DNA of 39,638 bases from Polysphondylium violaceum (taxonomy: Eukaryota > Evosea > Eumycetozoa > Dictyosteliales > Dictyosteliaceae). The stretch lies in assembly GCA_000277445.1 (NCBI GenBank), contig AJWJ01000193.1, forward strand, positions 1 through 39,638, given 5' to 3'. Below are positions 1 to 10,550 of the stretch, piece after piece. The translations under genes were made by a program, and so were the position numbers. Numbering within the stretch: the stretch's first letter is position 1; each line of letters begins with the position of its first letter. Below the pieces are notes generated by a model that was given only the letters and a program-made list of their open reading frames with translations, was not told where the DNA came from and ran no database searches.

Positions 1-1
1 A

Positions 2-77
<76 letters not shown>
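1..77. repeat. (AAT)n microsatellite
   Basis: Uninterrupted AAT/TAA trinucleotide array reaching the left edge of the window and ending in AATGATAAC. It lies directly upstream of the beta-amylase frame. It could be intronic, or could encode an Asn run in a frame that does not connect with the enzyme frame; see the beta-amylase entry. Confidence 0.95.
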
Positions 78-78
<1 letters not shown>

Positions 79-97
79 TAACAATGCGCAAACACAG

Positions 98-1608
98 TTA
101 TGTTACCCTTAAATACTATTTCAAATACCAATGTATTGGAGGATGCGGAACAATTAAATAGTCAATTAACTACACTTGCACAACAAACTCAAATTGAAGG
201 TGTTATGACAGATGTTTGGTGGGGTTTAGTCGAATCACAACCAAAGCAATACAATTGGACTGCCTATGAAGATTTGTTTGCTCTTGTTCAAAAAAATAAC
301 TTGAAAATTAAAATTACTATCTCTTTTCGTAGGTTTTCACATAATACCTCGATTTGTCTATCTAAAAAAAAAAGATACTAATAATTATAAAATTAAAACT
401 AAACCATTTCTTTTTATATAGATCAATGTGGTGGTAATGTAGGTGATACTTGTGATATTACTCTTCCAAGTTGGGTTCTTTCTGTTGGTGCTAGTAATCG
501 TATGTATTTTAGTTGATCACAATTTATATTCTATACATATATTAATAAAATATAAATAAATTAGCTGATATTTTCTATACCGATCAAAACAAGAATAGAG
601 ATCAAGAATATCTTTCATTGGGTATTGATGAACAACCACTATTCAATGGTAGAACACCAATTGATATTTACTCTGACTTTATGACAAGTTTTAAAGAGAA
701 TTTCGCACAATATATCCCAAGTTTAATTACTGAAGTACAGATTGGTTTAGGTCCAGCCGGTGAAATGAGATATCCATCTTATCAATTAGCTTTATGGACA
801 TTCCCTGGTGTTGGTGAATTCCAATGTTATGATAAATATATGTTGGCAAGCTTAGCTGCTGCTGCCAATGCATCTGGTAATGCTGATTGGGGCTACGGTG
901 GTCCTGATAATGCTGGTAATTATAATAGCTATCCCTCAAGTACTGGTTTCTTTTCCAATGGTTATGATAACTATGCATCTGATTATGGTCAATTCTTTTT
1001 AAATTGGTATTCTGATATGCTTATTCAACATGGCAATCGTACTCTATCAAGAGCAAATGCAATCTTTGGTGGCACTGGTGTCATTGTTGCTGCTAAAGTA
1101 TCTGGTATCCATTGGTGGTATTTAGATCCTTCTCATGCTGCTGAACTTACTGCAGGCTATAAAAATGATCAAGGCCAAGCTTATACTCAAGTATGTATTA
1201 GTTTTTTTTTTTTATTTATTTATTTAATATATTATATTAACAAATACCCATTACTATTATTACTACTATTAGATATCTAAAATGTTTAAAGAAAATAATG
1301 TTGCATTTGATTTTACATGCTTAGAAATGAGAGACTCTGAACAACCTTCATATTGTGAATGTGGACCACAAGAACTTGTTAGCCAAACTTTATTATCTGC
1401 TCAATCTCAAGGGGTCGTTTATTCTGGTGAAAATGCGCTCCCTCGTTATGATCAGCAAGCATACTCGGAAATAGAATATCAATCATCAAGATATTATTTA
1501 ATCAGTTCGTTCTCTTATCTCAGACTCTCTGATACACTCTTGACTAGTCAAAACCTCCCACTTTTTGCTCAATTTGTCCAATCAATGAATTCTCTCGCCC
1601 CACAATAA
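98..1608 (+). CDS. Beta-amylase (glycoside hydrolase family 14), 5' end missing
   Basis: This enzyme family releases maltose from non-reducing ends of alpha-1,4-glucans. Exons seen: about 98-328, 422-499, 565-1190 and 1273-1608. All junctions are GT..AG and phases match, and the stop is TAA. The translation carries the family signatures in order: VMLPLNTI at the start of the barrel, DVWWGLVE, the flexible-loop segment HQCGGNVGDTC spanning the first intron, GLGPAGEMRYPSY with the catalytic acid Glu, and DFTCLEMRD with the catalytic base Glu. The N-terminus, expected to include the first barrel strand and perhaps a signal peptide, is absent. The frame begins just after a possible acceptor CACAG at 93-97, so the first exon probably lies left of the window. 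Alternatively the upstream AAT array encodes Asn in a frame that does not join. The ATG at 100 is an internal Met of the conserved motif, not a true start. Confidence 0.9.
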
Positions 1609-2353
1609 AAAAAAAAATTAAAAATGAAAAAAAATAAGTTTCCAAAATATCCAACCCCAGAATTAATTCTTTATTTCTATTTTGGTACCAATTATTGTTT
1701 TTTTCACATTATTACAGACAAAAAAAAAAAACAAGATATTAGAAAATATTTCGAATAAAGAGGATGTGGATAGGGACATATAAATGTGGGGTATTGAGAG
1801 AATGCGAGGGGAGGGGGTAATTTTCTAATCGAATATACTTATTCTACCCTCCAAGGATATGTTATGGATATTTTTTCCCAATTTGTCGATCATCAAGTAT
1901 CGATTTTTAAAAAATCACGAAAAAAAAAACACCCAAGCTCCTGTTAAATCCAAAAAAAAACGCGCGTTTTTTTGCAAAGAGAAAAAATTTTATTGGATTT
2001 TTGGGCAACATGACACAAGAAAACATCCAATGAATTTTTGTTATTTTAAAAATAAAACATATGTTAGAATCTCTTACAAGAGATTTAAAACTGTGAAATT
2101 TTCAATCTTGTTTTCATCAGATTATTAATCTTTCCTCCTTAAGATTTGGACCTCATTTGTATCTCTTTTGGTTATTTGTTAACAGCCCCAATAAATCAAT
2201 CAAAAATCAAGTTATGTCGGGGCTCAACAGAATTTAGAGATACAATCAATCAAGTAGAATTTTTTTTTTTTTTTTTTTAATTTAATTAATTGTTCAAGAG
2301 AAATACCAAGTAATTGAAAAAGAATTTTGTTGAAACATTTTTTATTATTAAGA
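1609..2353. other. Intergenic region with G-rich patch and stem-loop
   Basis: No convincing gene. It holds a G-rich stretch near 1783-1818, a weak open frame at 1859-2128 whose composition (Phe/Lys/Asn) looks like chance, and a GC stem AGCCCC (2184-2189) / GGGGCT (2219-2224) in an otherwise AT-rich setting. A T run of about 18 follows near 2261-2278. Confidence 0.6.
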
Positions 2354-2953
2354 ATGCCTCTTAAAGCTATGGAAGCTGAAAATATATTTGAAGAACATGA
2401 AATTTCAAATATAATTTTAAAACCGGAAGAACAATATTTAAATGAGGAACCAAATATTGTTCCTCTAATTCATGAAACAATTTTTTTAGAAGACATTGTA
2501 CATCCCAACCCCAGCAACGTTCAAGAACCTGCTATTTTTATTTTAACAAATGAAGATTTAAATGAGGAACCAAGTATTGTTCCTCTAATTCATGAATCAA
2601 TACTTTTAGACATGGTAAATCCAAAGCTCAGAAATGTTCAAGAACCAGCTATTATTATTTTATCAAAAGAAGATTTAAACACTCCCTCGAGTATTGTAGC
2701 TTCCAAATTTAACCTTGCCCATTCCACTTTCTCTAGAATATATAAAAGAACTATTCGCTCCATCCAAGAGTTAAGTGATATACCAAAAAAAAAAAGAGGT
2801 AAGATTTGGCCTTGTGGATTAAAAAAAGGTGATATTAATCATCGAGTCTTAGAGTATGCTATTAAAAATAATGGAATAGCTCTGGTTAAAGTTAGAAAAT
2901 ATAAAAAGCCTAAAAAAACTCCATCAGATGCATCTCCTTCTAGTTTTAACTAG
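2354..2953 (+). CDS. Orphan protein with internal 40-residue duplication and transposase-like helix-turn-helix
   Basis: Single-exon frame of 199 codons starting MPLKAMEAEN and ending SPSSFN; the ATG at 2354 is the first in frame. Residues 29-68 and 69-108 are tandem copies of one 40-residue unit (both with LNEEP, IVPLIHE, NVQEPAI), an exact 120-bp period. Residues about 110-135 (SSIVASKFNLAHSTFSRIYK) read like a helix-turn-helix. They are followed by KKKRGKIWPCGL and a predicted helix at INHRVLEYAI. That order resembles the DNA-binding N-terminus of Tc1/mariner- or pogo-type transposases, but no DDE catalytic domain follows before the stop. A basic PKKKRGK at 144-150 could be a nuclear localisation signal. 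It may be a domesticated or truncated transposase N-terminus, or an unrelated lineage-specific DNA-binding protein. No terminal inverted repeats were found. Confidence 0.6.
   Translation: MPLKAMEAENIFEEHEISNIILKPEEQYLNEEPNIVPLIHETIFLEDIVHPNPSNVQEPAIFILTNEDLNEEPSIVPLIHESILLDMVNPKLRNVQEPAIIILSKEDLNTPSSIVASKFNLAHSTFSRIYKRTIRSIQELSDIPKKKRGKIWPCGLKKGDINHRVLEYAIKNNGIALVKVRKYKKPKKTPSDASPSSFN
2438..2677 (+). repeat. Tandem duplication, two 120-bp units inside a coding frame
   Basis: Units 2438-2557 and 2558-2677 encode the two 40-residue modules of the orphan helix-turn-helix protein. The first third of each copy is nearly identical at DNA level (one visible difference over about 36 bp), while the rest has drifted. 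This suggests a fairly recent in-frame duplication or local gene conversion. Confidence 0.85.
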
Positions 2954-3318
2954 TTTCAAGAAGGTTTTCATATGTCTCAGTTTTTGTTTTAAAAAACGTC
3001 TGAACTTATTTACTTGGGATTAATAATCACTCCTACTTTTTATTCAAGAAATAAAATTTTAAAAACTCAATTTTAATTAAATTTATTTATTTTTCCTTCA
3101 TTAATTAAAAAACCATAAGGCTCAATCGCTAAAAAAAAAAAAAAAAAAACGAAGGTGTAAAAAATAAATATCTAAAAAGAAAATTGGGAATTTCTTTTTT
3201 TTCTTTTCAAAAATTTTTTTTTCTTTGATCATCAAATAATTTAAAAAAATGCACTGTATTTATTTAAAAAGGGTGATCATTAAAATTACAACAACAGCAA
3301 CATAGTAATAATAAAATA
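2954..3318. other. Convergent intergenic spacer
   Basis: Spacer between the 3' ends of the orphan gene (+) and the seven-exon gene (-). It is AT-rich with A runs (about 3131-3149) and T runs. I see no gene or clear structured element. Confidence 0.6.
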
Positions 3319-6300
3319 TTATGATTTATGAGTCATTTCAATGATACCTTGTACTTGGAAAAATGGATTTGAAATTAAATTTTCGTCGTTATTCTCTCGT
3401 GCTTTTGTCAATAATCTTGTTAATATAGTTCGATATTGCTCTGGACTCTCTGCTTCCAATTGAGTAAGTAAAAAGTAACTAGAGTGACTATTAGATGTAT
3501 TTAAAAATGTTAATATGTATACATTTAATAAACGATAATAATAATAATAACTTACTATGCAATTTGAGTATTTAAATCTGAAAGTAAATTTTTGAAAAAT
3601 ACAATACCACCAATCTTTAATAAATCATCAGAGTCATGAGATCTTTGAATTAAAAGATGTAAAAGAAACAATCTTTGTTCTCTTGTATTATTACTTTCAG
3701 TAATATTTGAAAATAGATAATGAATGATATTGATATTGATAGACTTGAGTGATGATATTGAAACAACCAATTGATTTGATAAAAACAATGAAAAGTTTGT
3801 ATCAAGTTTAGATTCTTTGGAACGTAATGACGATGAGTTTGATCTACCTGATATAAGATCAAATAAAATATCAACAACATGTAAAATATTGTTTTCGGAT
3901 TTCTCACCAAATACCAAAAGTAATCTATGAAAACTTTCATTAAACATTTCAAATAAATCATTTGGTTTTGATTCGCCATATTTCAACTATTATTATTATT
4001 AAAAGTTAATTATATATTTTGGTGATATATATAAATATAAAATTACATACTTTATATTTCAATAATAAAATCAATCTTTCTGTAAGTGATATATACATCT
4101 TTCTAACTTTGGGACTAGAATTTGTTGGTAATTGTACAAATATATTTGATGAAAAACTATATAATGGATTATTTAATCCTTCTTTTTCAACATAAACTTT
4201 TTTTAATAAACTAAATAACCAATTCTATTTGATTGGGTTTAAGGGATTGTTTGTTAGTGGGTGGGTATGATATATTAGGATATAATTAATTTACTTACTT
4301 CGGCATTGAATAAATAAAGATCATCATTTTGTTTAATCCAATCATTTAATAATTCAACACATTGTTCCGGATTATCTTGACAATCTAAAATATAATTTTC
4401 AAAATTTTGATCAACTTTTTGATATCTTTGTGCAAATTCGTTAATTCTCATAGAGAATTTAATAATTAAATCTTCATAGGAAAAAGATGCTTCATCTTTA
4501 GAGTGTTCATTTGAAAAAAATAAAAAGAAATCTGAAACAAAATCTTTTTCTGGAATACATTTAAAGATCTGTGTAAAATATTGAGGCGCATCTGCTCTTC
4601 TAAATAATTCTAATAATAATGGTGATTCCTATAATAATTATTATTAATATGATTCCTACCAACACTATACTATTATTATACATACACGAGTTAATTGAGT
4701 ATCAACAATATTTTGAATTTTTAAAGCAGTTTGTAAAACATAATCAAATATTATTACAAATAAATTATTCTTTGCTTCGTTTGATCTAATTGTTGTATAT
4801 AGTTTTAAAATGATATCAATTCCACCAATTTGATTTAATTCATCTTGATTTAAGAATAAATTATTTTGTTGATTCAAAATTTGATCCTTGTATAAAAAGT
4901 TTACCAACATTCTAACCAATACTCTTTTTGTATAGTCTGATAAATCTTGAATATTCAATAAAAAGACTGTGATAATTTGAGGATTCAATTGATAGAGTCT
5001 ATCTTTGATAATGTTTCCTTGTTCAGTAATGAAAAACATGAGACAATTTAAAGATTCTGACCAAACCTTTTCTTCACGTTCTCTTGTAATGATACAATGA
5101 TTGATCAATGCCAACAATATTGTAAATATAGAGTCTTGTAATTCATTAATCATGGATGACGATATAATGCTAGAGGCACCATCTTCTAAACGTTGTTCAG
5201 AATATAAATTTATATGAATACTAAGATTGAATAAAATGTTGAATGTATGTATTTTGCATTCACGATTGCCATTGCTAATCATTTGAACAAAGTAGTCTGT
5301 AATTAATTTCTCTGTGGCTTGATCAACAAATGAATTCTTACAATAGATATCCAATAGTATTTTAATAAATATCTTTGTGGCGATTGAACGATCTTGTTGA
5401 GTTGCTGGATTCATAATGACACGTATCACTTGATTGATCTCTGCATCTGTAATCTTTAGTGCTTCTTGATCCTTATAGTATTTGTATTGAAAGAGAGTTG
5501 GTTTCTTTTTCTTGAAAGTTAAGATGGCTAAATCTTTGTTTTCAATCTTTTTTTTTGTCACTCTAACGACATTGATTGATGACCAATTGCTTGAATCATC
5601 TGGACATCTAAATGCCTCTTTACCCTTGACCTCTGCTTGTATACCTCCATAGGGTGAATTTATTAAAAGTGATTTGATCTTTGGTATTGATGGTTGACTT
5701 ACTGCTTTGATTGATATTAAATCTCTAATGAATCCATCATTATAATAGGCTGTTGCTGATACCAATGGACTGTTACTACTTATTGAACTTGTGCTATCTT
5801 TTAAACCATTACTAGAATTTAAATTGTTGTTGTCAGTTGATTTAAATCCTGTTTCTGATGATGACGCTGAAAGTGGTAATACTTGATGATTTGATGAATA
5901 TAAAGATGGTGAAAATGTTTGATTATGTCCACCGCTACCACCTCCTCCACTACTATTCCTATCATGATGATGATGTTGATGATGATTATTATTGTTGTTG
6001 CTATTTTGATTGGTGTTATTTCCATTTTGACTACTACTGGCACCACCAGCGCCACCACCTAATAATGTATTTCTTAACGGTGAATCATTTAATGATAGTG
6101 GTGATGACGAAGATGACGAAGATGAATTTGATGATGTTGATGATACAGATGTTGATAATAAATTACTTAGATCCAATGATGATCTTTGAAATATTGATTC
6201 ATCTCTGTTTGATCCTGTTGAATTTGATGCTGAATGACTACGATTTCTAAGTAATCCAATTGAGTTATTTTTATTACTTCTAGAGAGAGAAAGAGAGAGA

Positions 6301-6853
6301 AATTATGATGATATGATATTAATATTACTTTTGATTATTATTACTCAAGCTATATAAATAAAGGTTACCTATTATCACTTAAATGTAATTTCTTGATTGA
6401 TTCATAATGAGGATTATTTTTAACTTGATTTGCAATCAATGCTCTTAGATAGGTGATGGTTTTTTGTAACAATGCGTTTGTTGATGATAATGTTAAACAA
6501 AATGTATCCAATTCCAAAAGAATTTGATATGATGGTGGATGTAGGGCAATATTATTTTTTATCAATTTCAATATCCTTGACAAGACTTGTTCATAATGTG
6601 ATTTTTCATTTTTAACTCTATCTATCATATTTACATACACTAAAATAAATTATCATTATATTAATATAGAGGTAGTCGTAACTATTAAACTTGTGATTGA
6701 ATCTTTACCTATATCTACAGTATTTGGATCATCAAAATATCTATTTAGAGAAAATGATGCTTCTGGTGATGGCATTGTACCATCTGGAATACTATTTAAT
6801 TGTACTACATTTCTAATGATTTGATTGATAATCTTTTTATTTGCATTGATCAT
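3319..6853 (-). CDS. Large conserved-looking alpha-helical (HEAT/ARM-like) protein, seven exons, function unknown
   Basis: Model on the minus strand, 5' to 3': 6709-6853, 6369-6639, 4686-6279, 4299-4628, 4051-4224, 3556-3986, 3319-3487. Every junction is GT..AG, phases match, and the total is 3114 nt, giving 1037 residues with a TAA stop. The N-terminus (MINANKKIINQIIRNVVQ) leads into a helical region. Residues about 145-280 are Ser/Asn/His/Gly-rich low complexity typical of dictyostelids. From about residue 280 to the C-terminus the protein is leucine/isoleucine-rich with regularly spaced predicted helices, suggesting an alpha-solenoid. Non-repetitive, gene-like segments include FRCPDDSSNWSS and, at the end, NPFFQVQGIIEM. 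I do not recognise the family. The high density of non-low-complexity sequence across seven exons makes a real, constrained gene very likely. No signal peptide or membrane segment is obvious, so a cytosolic scaffold role is an inference only. Confidence 0.85.
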
Positions 6854-8318
6854 TATGTATGTATGCTTTTGAGGCAGAGTTTTTCTACTCTACTACTACT
6901 TCTTCTTCTTCTTCTTCGCTACTACTCTACTACTTCTTCGACTACTCTACTGATTTATAGAGATATTTATAAATATATAAATATATATATTAAAATTATG
7001 TTTTGAGGTAATTTTTTTTTTTAAATTAATTTATAAAAAATTTGATTGGATAAAAAGATTGGTAGTGACAAAAGTTGAAAAATTAAAAATATAAATAAAT
7101 TATTGAAATATGTATGTTGTGTATATATATATGTAGTGAGTGTGCTGATATATATGTATCTATATTATCTGTTGTTGTAATGTTGTGTGGTGGGTGTTTA
7201 ATGTGATATTATATATCACTTTATGTTGCGCAATCTATATATTGTTATTATTGTTGCTGAGGCCCTGTGTCTCTGATGGGCGCGTATGTTATTATGATAA
7301 CAACACACTCTCTAATACAAAATTTACTTTTTTTTNTTTTTTTTTTGTGTTTTTTATGGGTGTCTGTCTGTTTGTTATATGTGCGCGTGTTTTATTATCT
7401 AAAATCGATGGGATAGAAAAGTAATAATAAAATTAATATATTTTGTTGTTGGTGTTGTTGTTGTTGAAATAGAGTGAGATAGATAAAATTGGTAAAAATA
7501 ATAATGATGAGGGTTGTTTAATTTGTGTGTGGGTGTGTTTATTGTTATATTTGATGTGGATATCATGAGGGTGGTAGTGGTGTGTAGTGTGGTGCGTGTG
7601 TGTTTTATACATATATAAAAGATGTATGTGAAGTTTTTATTATTATTGTTAAATCTATACTCTTGATATTGAGTAAAGAGTATTATAGTATTATATATAC
7701 CTATAGATTCCTTTATGCGTAAGGTGGGGATAGATGTGATTGGTTATTATTATTATATCTATATATATGTATATATATTGATTATAGTGATTATATTTGA
7801 TGTTGATGGTGGTGGTGATGATAAAGTGTGAGTAGTAGTTTGGTGATGATGATGATGATGATGATGTAACAAGACGATGAATATGATAAAATAGAGTACT
7901 CTATAAAATACAATTGAAGTGTAAACCTTGGTTTGGTTATTCGATGGGTTTATTCTCAGATATAGACCAAGATAATTATGTGAAAATTTTATTTGTGATA
8001 ATAAAAACAACAAAGCCCAAATTTTCAATTTTTTTTTCTTTTTTTTTTTTCTAATTTTTTTTTTGAATTTTTTCAATCATTTCAATGCCAACTAACGCTT
8101 TTTTTGGGTCATGCTTTCATACCCCGTTGGACTCACTGAAAATAAACTTATCGCTCGATTAGTGATTGATGAATGAAATATATGAGGTATAACGGGCTTT
8201 CCTTTTTTTTTTTTATTGATAAAATTAAAAAAAAAAACATAGATAGTCACCTCATGATGTATGAGTCTTATCTATTTCTTCGTAGTGCATAGTGTTTATT
8301 TATCATTTTGTGGTGTTG
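6854..8318. promoter_or_regulatory. Upstream region of the seven-exon gene, GT-rich
   Basis: About 1.46 kb between the start of the 1037-residue gene and the 3' end of the S28 peptidase gene. It contains CTT/CTA-type microsatellite at about 6890-6950 and many GTGTG/GGGTGTG stretches from 7120 to 7610 (for example GTGTGTGGGTGTG near 7524), which resemble the G-box sites bound by GBF in Dictyostelium developmental promoters. There is also a GAT repeat near 7843-7866 and a T run with one unknown base (7336). An open minus frame near 7759-8076 with eight His codons looks like a microsatellite artefact. Confidence 0.5.
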
Positions 8319-10550
8319 TTAATAAATGGAGGATCTTAAAAACCATGTTGTCGTTAGTGAGATAAGGATTGGGAGAATAAGTGGTGGTAGTTGGATGGCC
8401 GATGAAGTTGAGGAAGAGGAACAAGTCTCGTCGTCATCTTCAGTTCTTTCGTTATTGTCTTTTAAATCTTCATTTCCATCACGACTGAGAGGATTATTAT
8501 TGTTGGACGAGTTTGAATTTTTAACATCACCACCATTCTTGTTTGGAAAATTGTTGGTGGTACGGGTTCTATTTTTATCCTCTTCAAAGATATTTAAATG
8601 TGGATTCTCATTACCTAGGATCTTTTCATTGGTGACGCAAACGGATGTAGCTACTCTATCTGTCAATTTCTTGGCAATACAAATACCTTTTTTAGAGGCA
8701 CATTCTTCCTCATCACAATCTGGAATGATATATTGTTTTAAAAAGGAATTTGTCAAAACTCTAGCTGTTTTTAAACTTGGTGAATCTTGAGGTGTCTCTG
8801 CATACCAATTGGCACAATGAGCTATTATAATTAATTAAAATAAAGTCAATATATTACAAAAAAATAATAATAAAAATAATAATAATAATATTAATATTTA
8901 CATTCACCTGGAATTGAAACAATTGTTGAAAATGGTAATACTGAATTTGAATCAATTGATAGAGTACTCCAAGGATCAGATTTTGCATTGGTAAATAAAA
9001 CATTACTAATATATTTAAAGTTTGTTGAGCCATAAACAGTATTAATTCTTTCAACACTTGGTTTCATTGCTTTACCAAACATTACTTTACAAACTTCATT
9101 CATCCACCAACATTCATTAATCATTTGTGATTTAAATGATCCAGTGTCTGCAGGAACCATAAACCAACCATATTCTCGACAAATTTGCCATGTCCATTGT
9201 CTAGTACCAGAGTAATCCCACTCTGTTGATGCAAATTCATAAAGATTATAATCACTGCATGTTGTCTATATATTGATATATTAATTATTAATATTTTAAT
9301 TTATAATATTTTAGAAAGATTAAAAATTTAATACATTACATTTTGAAACAAAAACATATTTTTCACATATGAAGAAAATAAATCTAAAAGATCACTGGTA
9401 CTATTTGTAAATTTAATAAATTTTGGACACATCTATTATCATTTTTATATTAATATATATTTAAAATTATATTAAAAAAATTATTTTAATAATAAATAAT
9501 ACATACATTATTAATTATTTTAAATTTTGAATCATATTGAACAGAGTAAGTTAAAGCCTCTGACAACATAAATAAAAACATTTTAGTATCCAATTGGGGT
9601 TGACATGTGAATTTGGTTTTAATATAGGTATTGTTTTTGAATGTCATAGCTTCGATGTGATCAAATAAAACTTTTAAGGCTTTTGTACATTCAGGACCAA
9701 GTGTTTCCCTCACCTTAATATCATATTCTGAAAATTTAACTTCAGCTCTCAAAGGTGCAGAAGAGGCAACAGCAGCAGTAGCTAGGTGGGGATATTTTAG
9801 TCTATACCAAGCGCTTAAAGTTCCAGCATAAGAACAACCCATAACAATCCATTTAGCTTCGGGAATTTGTAATTGTTTTGTAATCGATACTTGAAAGTTG
9901 GCAATATCTTCCAAAATATGATCGGTTGTTAGATAGGCCATGTTTGGAGTGGACATATTTTCAAAAGGCATACTTTCACCATAGTATCTTATTTCAAGAG
10001 CCATAACTAGTGAATTTGTTTCATTGGCAACACTAATAAATGGCATACGATTAACCACCTCTGGATTCAGAGCTCCTTCACCACCCAAAACTAAAAATAC
10101 AGCTTTTGGTTTGCTCCCAGGCTTAACATATTTTTTATTGATACAATAACGTTGTGAAAAATTACCACTGCTCTCATAAGAAAAATGATTGGTAACTTGT
10201 GGAAAATAATAATATGGTGATTGCTCTAATAAATCCAATGGCGTTGGTTTATAACTATTATTATTACTGTTTATGTTATTTATATTATTACTATTACTAT
10301 TTATATTTCTATTTATATTACTATTTATATTATTTTGTGAAGTATCACCATTTGTTGTAGTTATATTTGTTTTTATTTGACTATTATTTGTATTTGTATT
10401 TAAAACTGTTTTGGTTGAGGTTGGTTGAATTGATGAAGTTGTAGATGAATTTACATTTGATATGAATAATAAATAAATAAATAAATAAATTAAAATATAT
10501 GTTCTATTTTTTCCTCGAGGAAACTGAATATTTAAATTTAGCAATTTCAT
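8319..10550 (-). CDS. Secreted serine carboxypeptidase, peptidase family S28, with C-terminal hydrophobic tail
   Basis: Exons, 5' to 3' on the minus strand: 9507-10550, 9340-9432, 8908-9265, 8319-8821; 1998 nt, 665 residues. Phases match at each GT..AG junction. The family (lysosomal Pro-X carboxypeptidase, DPP7, thymus-specific serine protease) cleaves after proline or near the termini of peptides. An N-terminal hydrophobic segment (about 18-33, TYILIYLFIYLLFI) should be the signal peptide; Asn/Thr-rich low complexity follows to about residue 100. The triad can be placed: Ser240 in GCSYAG (usually GGSYGG), Asp476 in NAKSDPWS, and His500 in PAHCANW, which is assembled across the last intron. 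After the catalytic domain comes an acidic Asn/Ser-rich spacer and then a hydrophobic end (LPPLILPILISLTTTWFL). This looks like a GPI-attachment signal or a C-terminal membrane anchor, unusual for S28 enzymes. It is divergent from the metallophosphatase gene. Confidence 0.9.

Noticed and set aside
1783-1818. G-rich stretch as a possible G-quadruplex
   Set aside because: Only three clear runs of four or five G; a fourth run requires splitting the last one, so it is too weak to claim.
1859-2128. Open plus-strand frame of about 89 codons
   Set aside because: Composition is Phe/Lys/Asn dictated by A/T runs; no motif, no promoter and no splice context that supports a gene.
7759-8076. Minus-strand frame with a run of eight His
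   Set aside because: The His run is a GAT microsatellite and the Lys run is a T tract. There is no ATG start and it lies in a low-complexity upstream region.
8326-8790. Plus-strand frame of about 154 codons
   Set aside because: Lies antisense to the last exon of the S28 peptidase, whose frame has catalytic motifs and splice support.
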